Source of the DNA: Bryobacterales bacterium | GTDB taxonomy: Bacteria; Acidobacteriota; Terriglobia; Bryobacterales; Bryobacteraceae | NCBI GenBank assembly: GCA_003170915.1 | Contig: PMYB01000127.1 | Location: 5,721 to 69,720, forward strand | Direction of reading: 5' to 3' | Length of the DNA: 64,000 nucleotides | In this document: positions 26,711 to 36,920 of the stretch, one piece after another | Layout: each line of letters starts with the position of its first letter | Numbering within the stretch: position 1 is the first letter of the stretch | The notes under the pieces: generated by a model | Seen by the model: the letters and a program-made list of their open reading frames with translations, nothing else | Database searches by the model: none | What the model was told of the DNA's origin: nothing | Translations under genes and position numbers: made by a program

Positions 26711-28804
26711 CTACCGCAGAATGCTGAACATGTTGGAGAAGTCGTCGGTCCACGCGCGGAATGGCCGCTCCTGCCGCAGCACTTTGCCGGCATCTTGAAG
26801 GCCGGGATGCGCGGCTGCCGTGGCGCGATCCATGATCAGGGTCCAGGAGCACCCGAAGCACAGGAAGTCGTCGTCATCGGGCGTGTAGTCGTATACCAGA
26901 GCGACCTTGCCAAAAGCGGCGGCTGCCCGTTCCATAACCGGCCGCAGATCCAGATACGTGTTGGTGATGTTGACCGCCAGGATGCCGCCGGGCTTCAAAT
27001 GGCGAAAATACGTGCGGAAGGCTTCGCGCGTGATGAGGTGGACCGGCACGGAATCGCCGGAGAAAGCGTCCATTACCAGGAGATCGAACTGCTGGCTGGG
27101 CTCCGACTCCAAGACCAGGCGGCCGTCGCCCAGCGCGACCTCTACTCGGGCGGGCGTATCGCGAAGGTACGTGAATTCCCTCCGCGCAATGTCGAGCACC
27201 AGGGGATTGATTTCGTAGATCCGCAAGGTATCGCCCGGCCGCCCGTAAGCGGCCAGAGTGCCGCAGCCCAAACCCAGGATTCCAATACGCCGCGGCGGGC
27301 CTTCTTGCGCCTGCATCGCCAGGCCGATACCGGATTGCGGGCAGAAGTAGGTGACCGGCTGACGCCGGTATGGCTCGCGCAGGAACTGCTGGCCGTGATT
27401 GATGGTCCCGTGGATGAGCTTCCGGCTGGCATCTTCATCCATCTTGGGATTGCCTTCATCCTCGACGCGGAGCAGACCGTAGAAGTTGCGCGCCACCACC
27501 CGGTATCCAACCACCATCTCCCGCATCACCAATCCCAGGCACGCCAGGTAGCCGCACAGCACCACGGCCAGCGCGGCGGCGCCCCATCGCGGCCGGGCCC
27601 AAAGGGCACCCCCGGCGAGGCGCCACAGTCCCCGCGCCAACACCAGGAAGGCGACGGCCGCGCACAAACCGAGTCCGATGGGGAATTCGTAGTACGCGCG
27701 AAACAGGTTCGGAGCCACCAGCCCGACGAACAGGCCGCCCACGGCGCCGCCGAGCGAAACCGTGACATAGAAGCCCGTGAGATGGCGCGGGTGCGGTTTG
27801 AGGCGGGCCAGCTCGCCATGGCACACCATGCAGCACGCGAACAACCCAGCGGCGAAGGAAACGACGATCCAGCGAATCGGCATTTGCGTGAGGAAGCTGA
27901 GCCAGGGGGGATTGAAGTCGGTGCGGTACGGCCAGAGCCGGTATGCCATAAAACCCAAAGCCACCCCCATCAGCGGAAGAAAGACGGCGCGCCGGTAGAA
28001 CCTGGGAGACTCGAAACAGACGATGAAGCTAAACAGGTAGACGCTGAGCGGTAAGATCCACAGAAATGGAATGGCGGCGACATCCTGGGTGAGATGATTG
28101 GTGACCGCCAGCAGCAGAACCGAAGCGCTGGCGGCCAGGCCCAGCCACAGGAGACGCAGCGTCCAGGCGGGGTTGCCATCCATGGCTGGGGCGCCCTCCT
28201 GGGACGCCGCCTGGGGCGCGCCGGCGTGCGTGGACGATCGCCACGCGGTGGTTCCGCAGAGCGCCGCGAAACAGACGTATGCGGCGGACCACACCAACCC
28301 CTGCATGCGCGCCGGCAGGTTCGGCTCCACCACGAACGGATAGCTCAGCAGCGCCAGCATGGAGGCGAAGTTGGAAAGGGCGAATAGGCGATACGGCATC
28401 CCCTCGCGGTGGGTCCGCGCGTACCACGCCTGCAATAACGGGCTGGTGGAGGAGAGCAGGAAGTACGGCAGCCCTACGGTGAGCGAGAGCAGCGCCAGGA
28501 TGGTAAGAGAAGGATGTGCCACGCCCGCGCTCTTCCAACCCGGATTGGGCAGGATGGGCAGCGCGGCGAAGCTCACCACCAAGGCCGCGATGTGAGCGAC
28601 GCCTTGCTTGCGCGGCGCCAGTTTTTCATGCAGCCAGTGAGCGTAAAGGTAGCCGAGCAGGAGCACCACCTGAAAGAACAACATGCAGGTGCTCCACACC
28701 GCCGAAGAGCCGCCAAACCATGGCAGGATCGTCTTGGCGACGATCGGCTGCACTTGAAAAAGAAGGAATGCGGAAAGAAAAATGGTCAGGGAGTAAAGTA
28801 ACAT
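26711..28804 (-). CDS. Membrane protein with fused spermidine synthase-like domain
   Basis: A 697-residue protein. Residues 1-450 contain about 12 hydrophobic helices starting with LLYSLTIFLSAFLLFQVQPIVAK, typical of the spermidine synthase-like transporter family. The C-terminal 220 residues form a class I methyltransferase-like fold with RIGILGLGCGTLAAYG (about 513), YEINPLVLDIAR, GDGRLVLE and DLLVMDAFSGDSVPVHLIT, as in aminopropyltransferases. Whether it makes polyamines is not known; catalytic Asp in DAFSG is kept. Two larger relatives occur in the island. Confidence 0.8.
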   Translation of the reverse strand: MLLYSLTIFLSAFLLFQVQPIVAKTILPWFGGSSAVWSTCMLFFQVVLLLGYLYAHWLHEKLAPRKQGVAHIAALVVSFAALPILPNPGWKSAGVAHPSLTILALLSLTVGLPYFLLSSTSPLLQAWYARTHREGMPYRLFALSNFASMLALLSYPFVVEPNLPARMQGLVWSAAYVCFAALCGTTAWRSSTHAGAPQAASQEGAPAMDGNPAWTLRLLWLGLAASASVLLLAVTNHLTQDVAAIPFLWILPLSVYLFSFIVCFESPRFYRRAVFLPLMGVALGFMAYRLWPYRTDFNPPWLSFLTQMPIRWIVVSFAAGLFACCMVCHGELARLKPHPRHLTGFYVTVSLGGAVGGLFVGLVAPNLFRAYYEFPIGLGLCAAVAFLVLARGLWRLAGGALWARPRWGAAALAVVLCGYLACLGLVMREMVVGYRVVARNFYGLLRVEDEGNPKMDEDASRKLIHGTINHGQQFLREPYRRQPVTYFCPQSGIGLAMQAQEGPPRRIGILGLGCGTLAAYGRPGDTLRIYEINPLVLDIARREFTYLRDTPARVEVALGDGRLVLESEPSQQFDLLVMDAFSGDSVPVHLITREAFRTYFRHLKPGGILAVNITNTYLDLRPVMERAAAAFGKVALVYDYTPDDDDFLCFGCSWTLIMDRATAAAHPGLQDAGKVLRQERPFRAWTDDFSNMFSILR

Positions 28805-28888
28805 CCGGTCCGCTCAACATTGAAGGCTAACACAGCGTGTGAAATGAGAGCCGTGGTATAGTCGGGACCGGACCAGGAGGAGTTGGAA

Positions 28889-30370
28889 ATGAAAATCGCG
28901 TGTGTGTGCCGGATGATGGCGGCGGCCATCGCGCTATCGCCGGCGATGATCGCCCAACCGGGAATCTTCGAGGGGCACGGGGATGTCGGCGCCGTGCTGC
29001 ATCCGGGTTCGGTGGAATACAACTCGGCCCAGAAAACCTATCGCGTTACGGCCAGCGGGGAGAACATCTGGGGGACCGCGGACGCGCTTCAGTTTGTTTG
29101 GAAGAAGGTGTCGGGCGATGTGTCGGTGACCGCGGAGGTGGCTTTCGCTACGACCACCGGCGAGCCGCACAAGAAGGCGGTGTTGATGGTGCGGCAGAGC
29201 CTGGACGCGGACGCGGCGTACGCCGACGCGGCGGTGCACGCCAGCGGGTTGACGTCGCTGCAATCGCGCGAAGAGAAGGGCGCGGCCACACACGAGGTGC
29301 AAGCCAACGTATCGGCGCCGAAGCGTGTGAGGATCACCAAAGCGGGAGGCTATTTTTATATGTCCGTGGCCGCGGAAGGCGAGGATCTGCACCTGGCGGG
29401 CGGCTCGATGAAGGTGGCGCTGAAGGACCCGTTTTACGTGGGGATCGGGCTGAGCGCTCACAACAAGGACGCCATCGAGACCGCGATCTTCCGCAACGTG
29501 GAGGTGACGCCGGCGCCGCCGGCCTCGGGGCAGCCGAAGCTGTACAGCACTCTCGAAACCATCACGGTGGCCTCGACGGACCGGCGGGTGGTCTACCTGG
29601 CCCCGGGCCGGTTCGAAGCGCCCAACTGGACCAAGGACAACATGCTGCTGTTCAACGGGGACGGGCGGTTGCATCGCATACCGGTGGATGGCGGGAAGCC
29701 GGAGACCATCGACACGGGGATCGCCACGCGGCTGAACAACGATCACGCGATTTCGGCGGACGGGACCATGATCGCCATCAGCGATCAATCGCAGGAACAG
29801 CACCAGTCGCTGATTTATGTGGCGCCGATCGGCGGCGGGACTGCGCGCAAGGTGACGGCGAAGTCGCCGTCGTACTTGCATGGGTGGTCGCCGAACGGGA
29901 AAACGCTGGCATTCTGCGGAGAGCGCAACGGCAACTTCGACGTCTACACCATTCCGGCGGCGGGCGGCGAAGAGACCCGGCTGACCACGGCGGAGGGGCT
30001 GGACGACGGGCCGGAGTATTCGCCGGATGGCAAGTATATCTACTTCAACTCGATTCGGAGCGGGCTGATGCAGATCTGGCGGATGAAGCCGGACGGGAGC
30101 GGGCAGGAGCAGGTGACTCCCGACGATGGCTACAACAACTGGTTCCCGCACCTCTCCCCGGACGGGCTGCGGATCGTATTTCTCACCTATGAGAAAGGCG
30201 TCAGCGGGCATCCCGAAAACAAAGATGTGATGCTGCGGATCATGACGCTGGCGGACCGCGGAATCGGCGTGTTAGCGAAGCTGTTCGGCGGCCAGGGGAC
30301 CATCAACGTGCCCTCGTGGTCGCCCGATGGGCGGAGGCTGGCGTTCGTCAGCTATCAACTCGTCCCGTGA
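28889..30370 (+). CDS. Exported TolB-like propeller protein with DUF1349-like N-domain
   Basis: A 493-residue exported protein; ATG 28889 is preceded by AGGAGGAG. After a signal peptide ([16 protein letters not shown], ending MIAQ) residues 20-205 resemble a concanavalin-type DUF1349 domain ([35 protein letters not shown]). Residues 215-490 carry WD40/TolB-like repeats ([61 protein letters not shown]). Likely periplasmic or outer-surface; substrate unknown. Confidence 0.8.
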   Translation: MKIACVCRMMAAAIALSPAMIAQPGIFEGHGDVGAVLHPGSVEYNSAQKTYRVTASGENIWGTADALQFVWKKVSGDVSVTAEVAFATTTGEPHKKAVLMVRQSLDADAAYADAAVHASGLTSLQSREEKGAATHEVQANVSAPKRVRITKAGGYFYMSVAAEGEDLHLAGGSMKVALKDPFYVGIGLSAHNKDAIETAIFRNVEVTPAPPASGQPKLYSTLETITVASTDRRVVYLAPGRFEAPNWTKDNMLLFNGDGRLHRIPVDGGKPETIDTGIATRLNNDHAISADGTMIAISDQSQEQHQSLIYVAPIGGGTARKVTAKSPSYLHGWSPNGKTLAFCGERNGNFDVYTIPAAGGEETRLTTAEGLDDGPEYSPDGKYIYFNSIRSGLMQIWRMKPDGSGQEQVTPDDGYNNWFPHLSPDGLRIVFLTYEKGVSGHPENKDVMLRIMTLADRGIGVLAKLFGGQGTINVPSWSPDGRRLAFVSYQLVP

Positions 30371-30377
30371 GGCCGCG

Positions 30378-30827
30378 CTATTTCTTCGCGGGTGTGATGT
30401 CGGTCACCGGAAGATCCCAGTGGCCCAGCAAGATCTCGAATCGCCGTTGTTCCTCGCGTTCGTAAGTCTTCTGATCGGGCCAGAGCTGCTTGATGAAACG
30501 CTCTTCGTCGGGATTAGCGGTGGTCGCCAACGTCGAGTTCTTGAACCGAATCGTGACGCGATAATCCCAGCGCCCATCTTCGGTCGTGTGGTTGGCGGGC
30601 TGCTCGATTTTCACCGAGAGGATACGGCCACTTTCGGCCTCCTTCATGAGTAATGGGTAGTGGTTCTTCAGGAACAGGTTCAGAAATTCCTGTTGACGTC
30701 CCCATTGCACCTTGTAGTAATACTCCATTACGTAAGGCTGGTCGGGCGCCCCTTGTGGCGGCGCACCCTGGGCGAGCAGCGGCCGCGCCAACACTGAAAG
30801 CAACAGCGTAAACAGTACGTTTCTCAT
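30378..30827 (-). CDS. Small exported protein of unknown function
   Basis: A 149-residue protein with a signal peptide (LFTLLLSVLARPLLAQ). The mature part has YVMEYYYKVQWGRQQEFLNLFLKNHYPLL, resembling a dimeric alpha-beta barrel (ferredoxin-like) domain. Convergent with the TolB-like gene. GGAGGA lies upstream of the ATG. Confidence 0.65.
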   Translation of the reverse strand: MRNVLFTLLLSVLARPLLAQGAPPQGAPDQPYVMEYYYKVQWGRQQEFLNLFLKNHYPLLMKEAESGRILSVKIEQPANHTTEDGRWDYRVTIRFKNSTLATTANPDEERFIKQLWPDQKTYEREEQRRFEILLGHWDLPVTDITPAKK

Positions 30828-30916
30828 CGGTCCTCCACCTACTAGGTGACTTGGATTCTAGCAGGCAACCGGGACGGGCCGCAATCGCCTATACTACAGT
30901 CTAAGAGCCCACATCC

Positions 30917-32437
30917 ATGGCGCTGTTCAAAACGCGCAGCGCCGCCGTTTACGGCATCGATGCCCATCCGATCGATGTCGAAGTCGACATGTTCTCGTCA
31001 GGCTCGGCGCGCGATTCCGTGATGGTCGGCATGCCCGATACCGCTGTACGGGAAAGCCGCGAGCGCATCAAGTCGGCCCTCATCAATTCCGGTTTCGGCT
31101 ATCCCAATAAACAGATTACGATTAACCTTGCGCCGGCCAATATCCGCAAGGAAGGCGCTGGTTTCGACCTGCCTGTGGCGCTCGGCATTCTGGGCGCGAT
31201 GGGCGTGGTTCGGGGACTCGAACGCCACATCCTGGTGGGCGAACTCTCGCTCGACGGCACCATCCGTCCGGTGCGCGGGGCCCTTTCGATCGCGGTCTGC
31301 GCGCGCGAGGAGGGCATCGCCAACCTGATCCTGCCGGCCGAGAATGCCGCCGAAGCAGCCGTCGTCGAAGGCGTCGCCGTGTACGGTATGCGCCATCTCG
31401 CCGAAGTCGTCGCCCTGCTGACGCGCCCCGAGGAATTCGCACCCGCCACGCCCAACGGCGCCGGCCACGAAGCTGAGCCTGCCGCGGTGCCGGACTTCCG
31501 CGATGTTCGTGGACAGACCATGGCCAAGCGAGCGCTCGAAGTGGCCGCCGCGGGTTCGCACAACGTGCTGCTGATCGGCCCGCCGGGCTCCGGCAAGACC
31601 ATGCTGGCCAGGCGGCTGGCCGGCATTCTGCCGCCGCTCACCTTCCCGGAGGCCATTGAGACCACCAAGGTCCACAGCGTCGCGGGCCAGTTGGGCAGCA
31701 ACACCGGACTGTTGCGCGAACGGCCCTTCCGCGCTCCGCATCACACCATTTCCGATGCCGGTCTGATTGGCGGGGGCGCAGGCGTGCCGCGCCCCGGCGA
31801 AGTCAGCCTGGCCCACAACGGAGTGCTGTTCCTGGACGAGTTCCCGGAGTTCCCCAGGGATGTGCTGGAAATGCTCCGCCAGCCGCTCGAAGACGGCTCG
31901 GTGACGATTGCGCGCTCCAGCATGACGCTCCGCTTCCCATCCCGTTTCATGCTGGTTTCGGCGATGAACCCCTGCCGCTGCGGTTTTTGGGGAGACGCTA
32001 CCAGAGAATGCCGCTGCACGCCGGGACAAATCCAGCAGTATCTCGGCAAGATCAGCGGCCCGCTTCTGGACCGCATCGACATTCACGTCGAAGTTCCCGC
32101 GGTGCCCTACCAGGAACTGCGCGGCAACTCAACGGGCGAATGCTCGGCCGAGATCTCCGCCCGCGTCCAGAGGGCCCGATCGGTGCAACAGGCGCGCGGC
32201 TACTATAATTCCCGCATTCCCGCGCGCATGATCCGCAAACTTTGCGCCCTCGACGATGCCGGCGAGCGCACCCTGGAAATGGCCGTCCGCCGCATGGGCC
32301 TTTCCGCTCGCGCACACGACCGCATACTGAAGGTGGCGCGCACCATCGCCGATTTAGGCGGATTGGAAGGCGTCCTGGCCAAGCACGTTGCCGAAGCCGT
32401 GCAGTATCGCAGTCTGGACCGAAATTACTGGAGTTGA
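30917..32437 (+). CDS. comM: ComM/YifB-family Mg chelatase-like AAA ATPase
   Basis: A 506-residue protein. The N-terminal Lon-like domain ([42 protein letters not shown]) precedes the Mg-chelatase AAA module with Walker [21 protein letters not shown] (about 221) and Walker [22 protein letters not shown], and a Cys cluster [10 protein letters not shown]...CRC. Known: ComM is a branch-migration helicase in natural transformation. Starts with [16 protein letters not shown], the family N-terminus. Confidence 0.92.
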   Translation: MALFKTRSAAVYGIDAHPIDVEVDMFSSGSARDSVMVGMPDTAVRESRERIKSALINSGFGYPNKQITINLAPANIRKEGAGFDLPVALGILGAMGVVRGLERHILVGELSLDGTIRPVRGALSIAVCAREEGIANLILPAENAAEAAVVEGVAVYGMRHLAEVVALLTRPEEFAPATPNGAGHEAEPAAVPDFRDVRGQTMAKRALEVAAAGSHNVLLIGPPGSGKTMLARRLAGILPPLTFPEAIETTKVHSVAGQLGSNTGLLRERPFRAPHHTISDAGLIGGGAGVPRPGEVSLAHNGVLFLDEFPEFPRDVLEMLRQPLEDGSVTIARSSMTLRFPSRFMLVSAMNPCRCGFWGDATRECRCTPGQIQQYLGKISGPLLDRIDIHVEVPAVPYQELRGNSTGECSAEISARVQRARSVQQARGYYNSRIPARMIRKLCALDDAGERTLEMAVRRMGLSARAHDRILKVARTIADLGGLEGVLAKHVAEAVQYRSLDRNYWS

Positions 32438-32442
32438 ACGCT

Positions 32443-33690
32443 ATGAGCCGGATCTTAGATCGACGAAAGTTCTTGAAGGCTTGCACCGGTGTGGCTGGCG
32501 CTTCGGTGCTGGCGCGCTATCGCGCGATTGCGGCCCCCGAGACGGGGCGCACCAAGATCCGCGACATCAAGGTCATGGTCCTGCAGGGCGGGCGGACCTA
32601 TACCCTGATCAAGGTGGAGACCGACGCCGGGGTTTACGGAATTGGCGAGGGCTACGGCTCCCCAGGCGTGGGAATCAAAGAGGGCGTGCTCGAACTGCGT
32701 CCCTACTTCATCGGAAAGGATCCCCTCGAGATCGAGGCCTTATATACCGGCCCGGCTAATCGCACCGACGGCTCCGCTCATATGTTGCTGCGGGCCATGA
32801 GCGGAATTGAGGCTGCTCTCTGGGACGTTTCCGGCAAGCTCCTCAATCTGCCCGTAGCGACGCTGCTGGGCGGCAGGTTCCGCAACCGCGTGCGCATGTA
32901 CCACGATGAAGGTCCGCGCAACATGCTCGACGCCGCCAGTTGCAAGGACTGGGCGGCCAGAATGAAGGCCGCTCCGGCCGGCTGGACCGCGTTCAAGTTC
33001 GGCTTCCCGCACTCGCAGCCTGCCACCGACAAGGCGCGCGACCTGTCGAATCGCCTGCTCACCTCCAAGGAGCTGCGGGACATCCGGCAAGGTTTCGAGA
33101 ACTGCCGCGAAGCCATCGGCTGGGATTACGACATCATGGTGCACTGCCATTGGGAGTACGATTTGCGCACCGCCATCCAACTGGCCGAGGCGGTCGAATC
33201 CATTAAGCCGTTATGGCTTGAAGATCCCATGCCGCCGGAGTTTTCCAACGCCTGGGTGCGCCTGGCGAGCGCTTCGAAAGTGCCCATCCTCACGGGCGAG
33301 AACCTGGCGCGCCGCCAGGGGTTCGCGGATTTTATCGTCAACCGGGGCCTGGATATCGCGCAACTCGACGTCCGAAACACCGGCGGTTTGCTCGAATCCA
33401 AGAAAATTGCCGATCTCGCCGAAACATTCTCCATACCCATGTGCTCGCATAACACCGGCAGCATTGTTTCGAATTATGCGGCCGTCCAGTGGGCCTGCGC
33501 GGTTCGCGATTTTCTGGGCGCCGAAACCGTCATCGGCAATGGCGGGTGGATGGATGATGTGATCCTGCACGATGGACCGATCGTGAAAGATGGGCACATC
33601 GCGCTGCCGGACAAACCGGGCTGCGGCATCGAGCTGAATCCGGACGTGGTGAAGGCTCACCTTGCTTCCGGCGAGAAATATTGGAGCTAA
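32443..33690 (+). CDS. Tat-exported mandelate racemase / enolase-superfamily enzyme
   Basis: A 415-residue enzyme starting at ATG 32443. The N-terminus carries a Tat signal (RRKFLKACTGVAGASVL). The enolase fold follows: N-lid YGIGEGYGSPG, barrel SGIEAALWDVSGKLLNLPVATLLGG, FKFGFPHS, metal ligands in WEYDLRTAIQLAEAVESIKPLWLEDPMPPE (Glu) and PILTGENLARRQ (Glu), and the catalytic-type CSHNTGS. Probably a sugar-acid dehydratase or racemase. It overlaps the aldolase gene that follows, which suggests a pathway dehydrating then cleaving a sugar acid. Confidence 0.85.
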   Translation: MSRILDRRKFLKACTGVAGASVLARYRAIAAPETGRTKIRDIKVMVLQGGRTYTLIKVETDAGVYGIGEGYGSPGVGIKEGVLELRPYFIGKDPLEIEALYTGPANRTDGSAHMLLRAMSGIEAALWDVSGKLLNLPVATLLGGRFRNRVRMYHDEGPRNMLDAASCKDWAARMKAAPAGWTAFKFGFPHSQPATDKARDLSNRLLTSKELRDIRQGFENCREAIGWDYDIMVHCHWEYDLRTAIQLAEAVESIKPLWLEDPMPPEFSNAWVRLASASKVPILTGENLARRQGFADFIVNRGLDIAQLDVRNTGGLLESKKIADLAETFSIPMCSHNTGSIVSNYAAVQWACAVRDFLGAETVIGNGGWMDDVILHDGPIVKDGHIALPDKPGCGIELNPDVVKAHLASGEKYWS

Positions 33691-33695
33691 CCCAA

Positions 33696-34496
33696 ATGAC
33701 AAAACTTCCAAAAGCGCCCGCGCCCCAGGACGCGGCGGCCCTGTTCCGCGAACAACTCGGGCATGGCGAAGCGGTACTGGGCTGTTTTCTTTCGCTCGGA
33801 TCTCCGGCGACCGCCGAATTGATGGCCAACGCCGGCTACGACTGGGCGCTCATCGATCTGGAGCACGGCGCCGGCGATGAGCGCGACGCGCTGCCCCAGA
33901 TTCAAGCCCTGGCGGCTGGTGGATCGATCGCCATCGTGCGGGTGGAATCGACGGCGCGGCAGCGCGTTCATCGTGTCCTCGATTTCGGCGCCCACGGAAT
34001 CATGTTCCCCCGCATCGATTCGGCGGCCGAAGCAACGGCTGCCGTCGCGGCCATGCGTTATCCGCCGGCCGGCGTGCGCGGCGTGGCGTTTTCGAACCGC
34101 GCCGGCGGATATGGCTCCAACTTCCGTCCCTATATGGCGGGGTCGGCGTCGCTGATGACCATCGTCCAGATCGAGTCGCCGGCGGCGGTTGAAAACGCGG
34201 ACGCCATCGCGGCCGTTGACGGCGTGGACGTGTTGTTCGTCGGCCCGTCCGACCTGTCGCATTCCATGGGCATGCTCGGCAACTTCGAGCACCCGGATTT
34301 TGTCGCCGCCATCCAGCGCACCGCCGCAGCCGCGTCTTCGCATGGCAAGCAGTGCGGAATCCTCCTGCCCACTCCCAAGGATTTCAAGAAGTATTACGAT
34401 CTCGGATACCGCTTTATCGCATCCGGCTCCGATGCCGTTCTGCTGAACAACGCGGCGCGGTCTTTGGTCGAAGGCATCCGGTCCGTTACGTTATAA
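33696..34496 (+). CDS. HpcH/HpaI aldolase-family protein
   Basis: A 266-residue class II pyruvate aldolase; ATG 33696 has GGAG nine bases upstream. TIM-barrel signatures are ELMANAGYDWALIDLEHGAG, RVESTARQRVHRVLDFGAHGIMFPRIDS, TIVQIESPAAVENADAIAAVDGVDVLFVGPSDLSHSMG (Glu and Asp metal ligands). It cleaves 2-keto-3-deoxy acids to pyruvate and an aldehyde. Operon with the enolase-superfamily gene. Its stop codon lies inside a TATAAT that is likely the tRNA promoter. Confidence 0.88.
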   Translation: MTKLPKAPAPQDAAALFREQLGHGEAVLGCFLSLGSPATAELMANAGYDWALIDLEHGAGDERDALPQIQALAAGGSIAIVRVESTARQRVHRVLDFGAHGIMFPRIDSAAEATAAVAAMRYPPAGVRGVAFSNRAGGYGSNFRPYMAGSASLMTIVQIESPAAVENADAIAAVDGVDVLFVGPSDLSHSMGMLGNFEHPDFVAAIQRTAAAASSHGKQCGILLPTPKDFKKYYDLGYRFIASGSDAVLLNNAARSLVEGIRSVTL

Positions 34497-34497
34497 T
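34492..34497 (+). promoter_or_regulatory. -10 box of the tRNA-Leu promoter overlapping the aldolase stop
   Basis: TATAAT at 34492-34497 includes the TAA stop of the aldolase gene and sits 26 bases before the mature 5' end of the (now broken) tRNA-Leu. Confidence 0.5.
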
Positions 34498-34522
34498 GTT
34501 GAAGGTTCGCCGCAAGCAGCCC

Positions 34523-34563
34523 GCTGGAGTGGCGGAACTGGCAGACGCACGGGACTCAAAATC
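34523..34563 (+). pseudogene. 5' half of chromosomal tRNA-Leu(CAA), broken by island insertion
   Basis: Bases 34523-34563 begin GCTGGAG-TG-GCGGAACTGGCAGACGC, the acceptor and D-arm of a tRNA-Leu, and continue through the anticodon loop CTCAAAA (anticodon CAA). The partner half of the anticodon stem, the variable arm, T-arm and 3' acceptor are missing; the following bases do not pair. The break lies just behind the anticodon loop and is followed by an integrase gene, so this is read as the left attachment junction. The 3' half is not in the window. Confidence 0.75.
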
Positions 34564-34687
34564 ATCCGTATACCACTTTTCGTCCATGCCAAGACGCCTG
34601 TTTTCAGCGAGATACCTAAAACCTTGACGCCTGTGATATGCTTACACAAGCGTTGCACAGTTTGGCTATTTCCGCAGCGCGACCGTT

Positions 34688-35872
34688 ATGCCGGAAAAGC
34701 ACACAATCCTGGGCGGCAAGGTCCACGTCTACAGGCGTGACAACAGCAGTCGCTGGCAGTGTGCCACCTACCTCGCCGGCAAGAACCGGCGGGTTTCCAC
34801 CAAGGAAGACAGCCTGGGCAAGGCCAAGGACTTCGCCGAGGACTGGTATCTGGAGTTGCGCGGCAAGGCCCGCAACGGTGAAATAACCAGTGAAAAAACC
34901 TTCCGCGAAGCCGCTGTGCAATTCGAGCGCGAATACCAAATCATCACCGAGGGCCAACGTAATGCCGAGTACGTTGAAGGCCACAGCACTCGGCTCCGGC
35001 TGCACCTGTTGCCCTTCTTTGGCGACATGGGACTGTCCGAGATCACGCCCGGCCAGATACAGGAGTACCGCATTCATCGCCACGAGGAAGCGGTGAAGGA
35101 CCACGGAAAGCCCCCGGCCCGGAGCACCATGCATCAGGAAATCGTTGTTCTGCGGCAGACCCTCAAAGCCGCCGTGCGCCACCGATGGCTGGACCGGCTT
35201 CCGGATCTGTCCGAACCCTACCGGGCGTCGGGGAAGGTCTCGCACCGCGCCTGGTTCTCCCCGGAGGAATACAAGAAGCTCTACGAAGCCACCCGGCGCC
35301 GGGCTCATGCTCCGAAAAATCCCCGCTACAAATGGGAATCCGAACAGCTTCACGACTATGTCCTGTTCATGGCCAATACCGGCCTGCGGCCGGACGAAGC
35401 GAACCACCTTGAATACCGCGACGTGAAGATCGTCGATGATCAGGGCAGCAATGAAACGATCCTTGAGATCGAGGTGCGCGGGAAGAGGGGAGTGGGCTAT
35501 TGCAAGAGCACCAGCGGGGCCGTCAGGCCCTTCCAGAGGCTGGTCGAGAGAAACAAGCCGCAGCCGACCGATCCGGTTTTTCCGAAGACCCACCGGCAGC
35601 TCTTCAACACCATCCTGGACGAAGAAGGCCTCAAGAAAGACCGTGAAGGACAACCCCGCACGGCCTACAGCCTGCGGCACACCTACATCTGCCTGCGTCT
35701 CATGGAAGGCGCGGACATTTATCAGATCGCGAAGAACTGCCGCACCAGCGTCGAGATGATCGAGAAATACTACGCTTCCCACCTCAAGAACAGCCTTGAC
35801 GCCGCCGCGATCAACATACGGCGGCCGAAAACCAAAAAGAAGAACGAGCCGCCCACGCAACAAGAGGAGTAG
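34688..35872 (+). CDS. Tyrosine recombinase / integrase
   Basis: A 394-residue site-specific recombinase. An SAM-like core-binding domain (residues 75-185) precedes the catalytic domain with Arg in ANTGLRPDEA (about 232), the Lys in a hairpin near 280, SLRHTYICLRL (His and Arg near 330) and the nucleophile Tyr in EMIEKYYASHLKN (about 361). Its place directly after the split tRNA-Leu makes it the island integrase. The tail is Lys-rich. It is followed by the cargo tRNA. Confidence 0.92.
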   Translation: MPEKHTILGGKVHVYRRDNSSRWQCATYLAGKNRRVSTKEDSLGKAKDFAEDWYLELRGKARNGEITSEKTFREAAVQFEREYQIITEGQRNAEYVEGHSTRLRLHLLPFFGDMGLSEITPGQIQEYRIHRHEEAVKDHGKPPARSTMHQEIVVLRQTLKAAVRHRWLDRLPDLSEPYRASGKVSHRAWFSPEEYKKLYEATRRRAHAPKNPRYKWESEQLHDYVLFMANTGLRPDEANHLEYRDVKIVDDQGSNETILEIEVRGKRGVGYCKSTSGAVRPFQRLVERNKPQPTDPVFPKTHRQLFNTILDEEGLKKDREGQPRTAYSLRHTYICLRLMEGADIYQIAKNCRTSVEMIEKYYASHLKNSLDAAAINIRRPKTKKKNEPPTQQEE

Positions 35873-35940
35873 GGACGCGCGAGCGATGACGCCCTGAGCT
35901 TCGTAATTTGTTAAAGTGAAGAAGCGCAGAACTGCGCTGT

Positions 35941-36027
35941 GGCGGGCTGGCGGAACTGGCAGACGCAGACGGCTCAAAATCGTCCGACCGCAAGGTCATG
36001 GGGGTTCAAGTCCCTCGCCCGCTACCA
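35941..36027 (+). tRNA. tRNA-Leu(CAA), complete, with encoded CCA
   Basis: An 87-base cloverleaf can be drawn: acceptor GGCGGGC with GCCCGCT (G1-U72 wobble), D-arm GCGGAACTGGCAGACGC, anticodon stem GACGG/TCGTC around loop CTCAAAA giving anticodon CAA, variable stem GACC-GCAA-GGTC, T-arm GGGGG-TTCAAGT-CCCTC and a 3' ACCA. It reads leucine UUG, as did the broken chromosomal gene at 34523, and may compensate for it. Confidence 0.92.
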
Positions 36028-36920
36028 TCATCATCAAGGCCCTCGCTCCGAAGCCGAAAAGCCTGCGGGTCGCCACGATCCCGCTTCGGCGTAGGGGACG
36101 GCACCATCCCGCGCAGGGCCGATCCCCTTTTGAACTGGCAGGCTATCCCTCCGCCCGCACCACCGTTCTTCCTGGCGCCGGGAAAAAGCGGGACACCTGC
36201 TCCCGCCCCGGCGGCCGAGGATGGAACCATCCTCATCCGAAACACCTGATGGCTTGATGGGCGGCAGATTCTACACGAAACGACTCTGATCATTTCGCGC
36301 CCCGGACCGCCGAACTGCAAAAAAGCGCCCCGGCCGGGTTGGGGCAGGGCGCACTCGAACTGCAAACCTTTTAACCCGTCTGCATTTCCCTCCAGAAACA
36401 GCATACAGGCCGCCCGCCGCCGTCAAGGGTCGAGATGAACGGCAAAAAACGCCGCCCTTGACTCATGCGCCGGGACGCCCTGTCAGAACCCCCTTTGTCC
36501 TCACAAGAGGGAAATGCAGGTTTCAAAAGGACTATTGAGAGCAGCGACAAGAGGCGGTACGCGAAGCGGAGGGAAACCTTGATAAGAGGCGAAGCCGACG
36601 CGGGAAACCGAAAAGAGAAGGGGAGGGTGCCGCCTCGTTGGGCGGCAACCGTTTATGACCGTGGCTTGCAGGATGTTTGAAGATCGCCGTAACAGATTCA
36701 TTCGATGATGGTTATACTCCCTTGTGCGGCTTTTTCTCGCTTTTTTGGCGCTGATGACGGCGCCGGCTTGCCGGGTCTGGCGGTCTGGTACGCGTTTTTC
36801 AATTAGCCGGGGTCTGAAGACATAGACAGAAGCCAAGCTTCTGTCGGAAGCGCAGCGGACGCGGTATCTGTGGCTCTCAGGCCCCTGCATACGGCCTCGC
36901 GCCTGGCGTATTATGGAACG
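36028..36920. other. 893 bp without a convincing gene
   Basis: Several short open frames exist, but none has a ribosome site and a family-like sequence. A Pro-rich frame ending at 36249 (GKSGTPAPAPAAEDGTILIRNT) overlaps the tRNA at its start and could be a decayed gene end. A 13-bp inverted repeat (CTGCATTTCCCTC at 36380-36392, GAGGGAAATGCAG at 36507-36519) and a loose direct repeat near 36549-36608 (AAGAGGCG...GGGAAACC twice) are the only structures noted. Confidence 0.5.

Noticed and set aside
26615..28054. 479-residue plus-strand frame opposite the membrane spermidine synthase-like gene
   Set aside because: Gln/Arg/His-rich shadow; hydrophobic helices and the SAM motif are on the minus strand.
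34523..35941. Direct repeat of the tRNA-Leu D-arm as a pair of att sites bounding a mini-element
   Set aside because: The 20-bp string is the conserved D-arm of tRNA-Leu and would be shared by unrelated tRNA-Leu genes; acceptor stems differ, so it does not prove an att pair.
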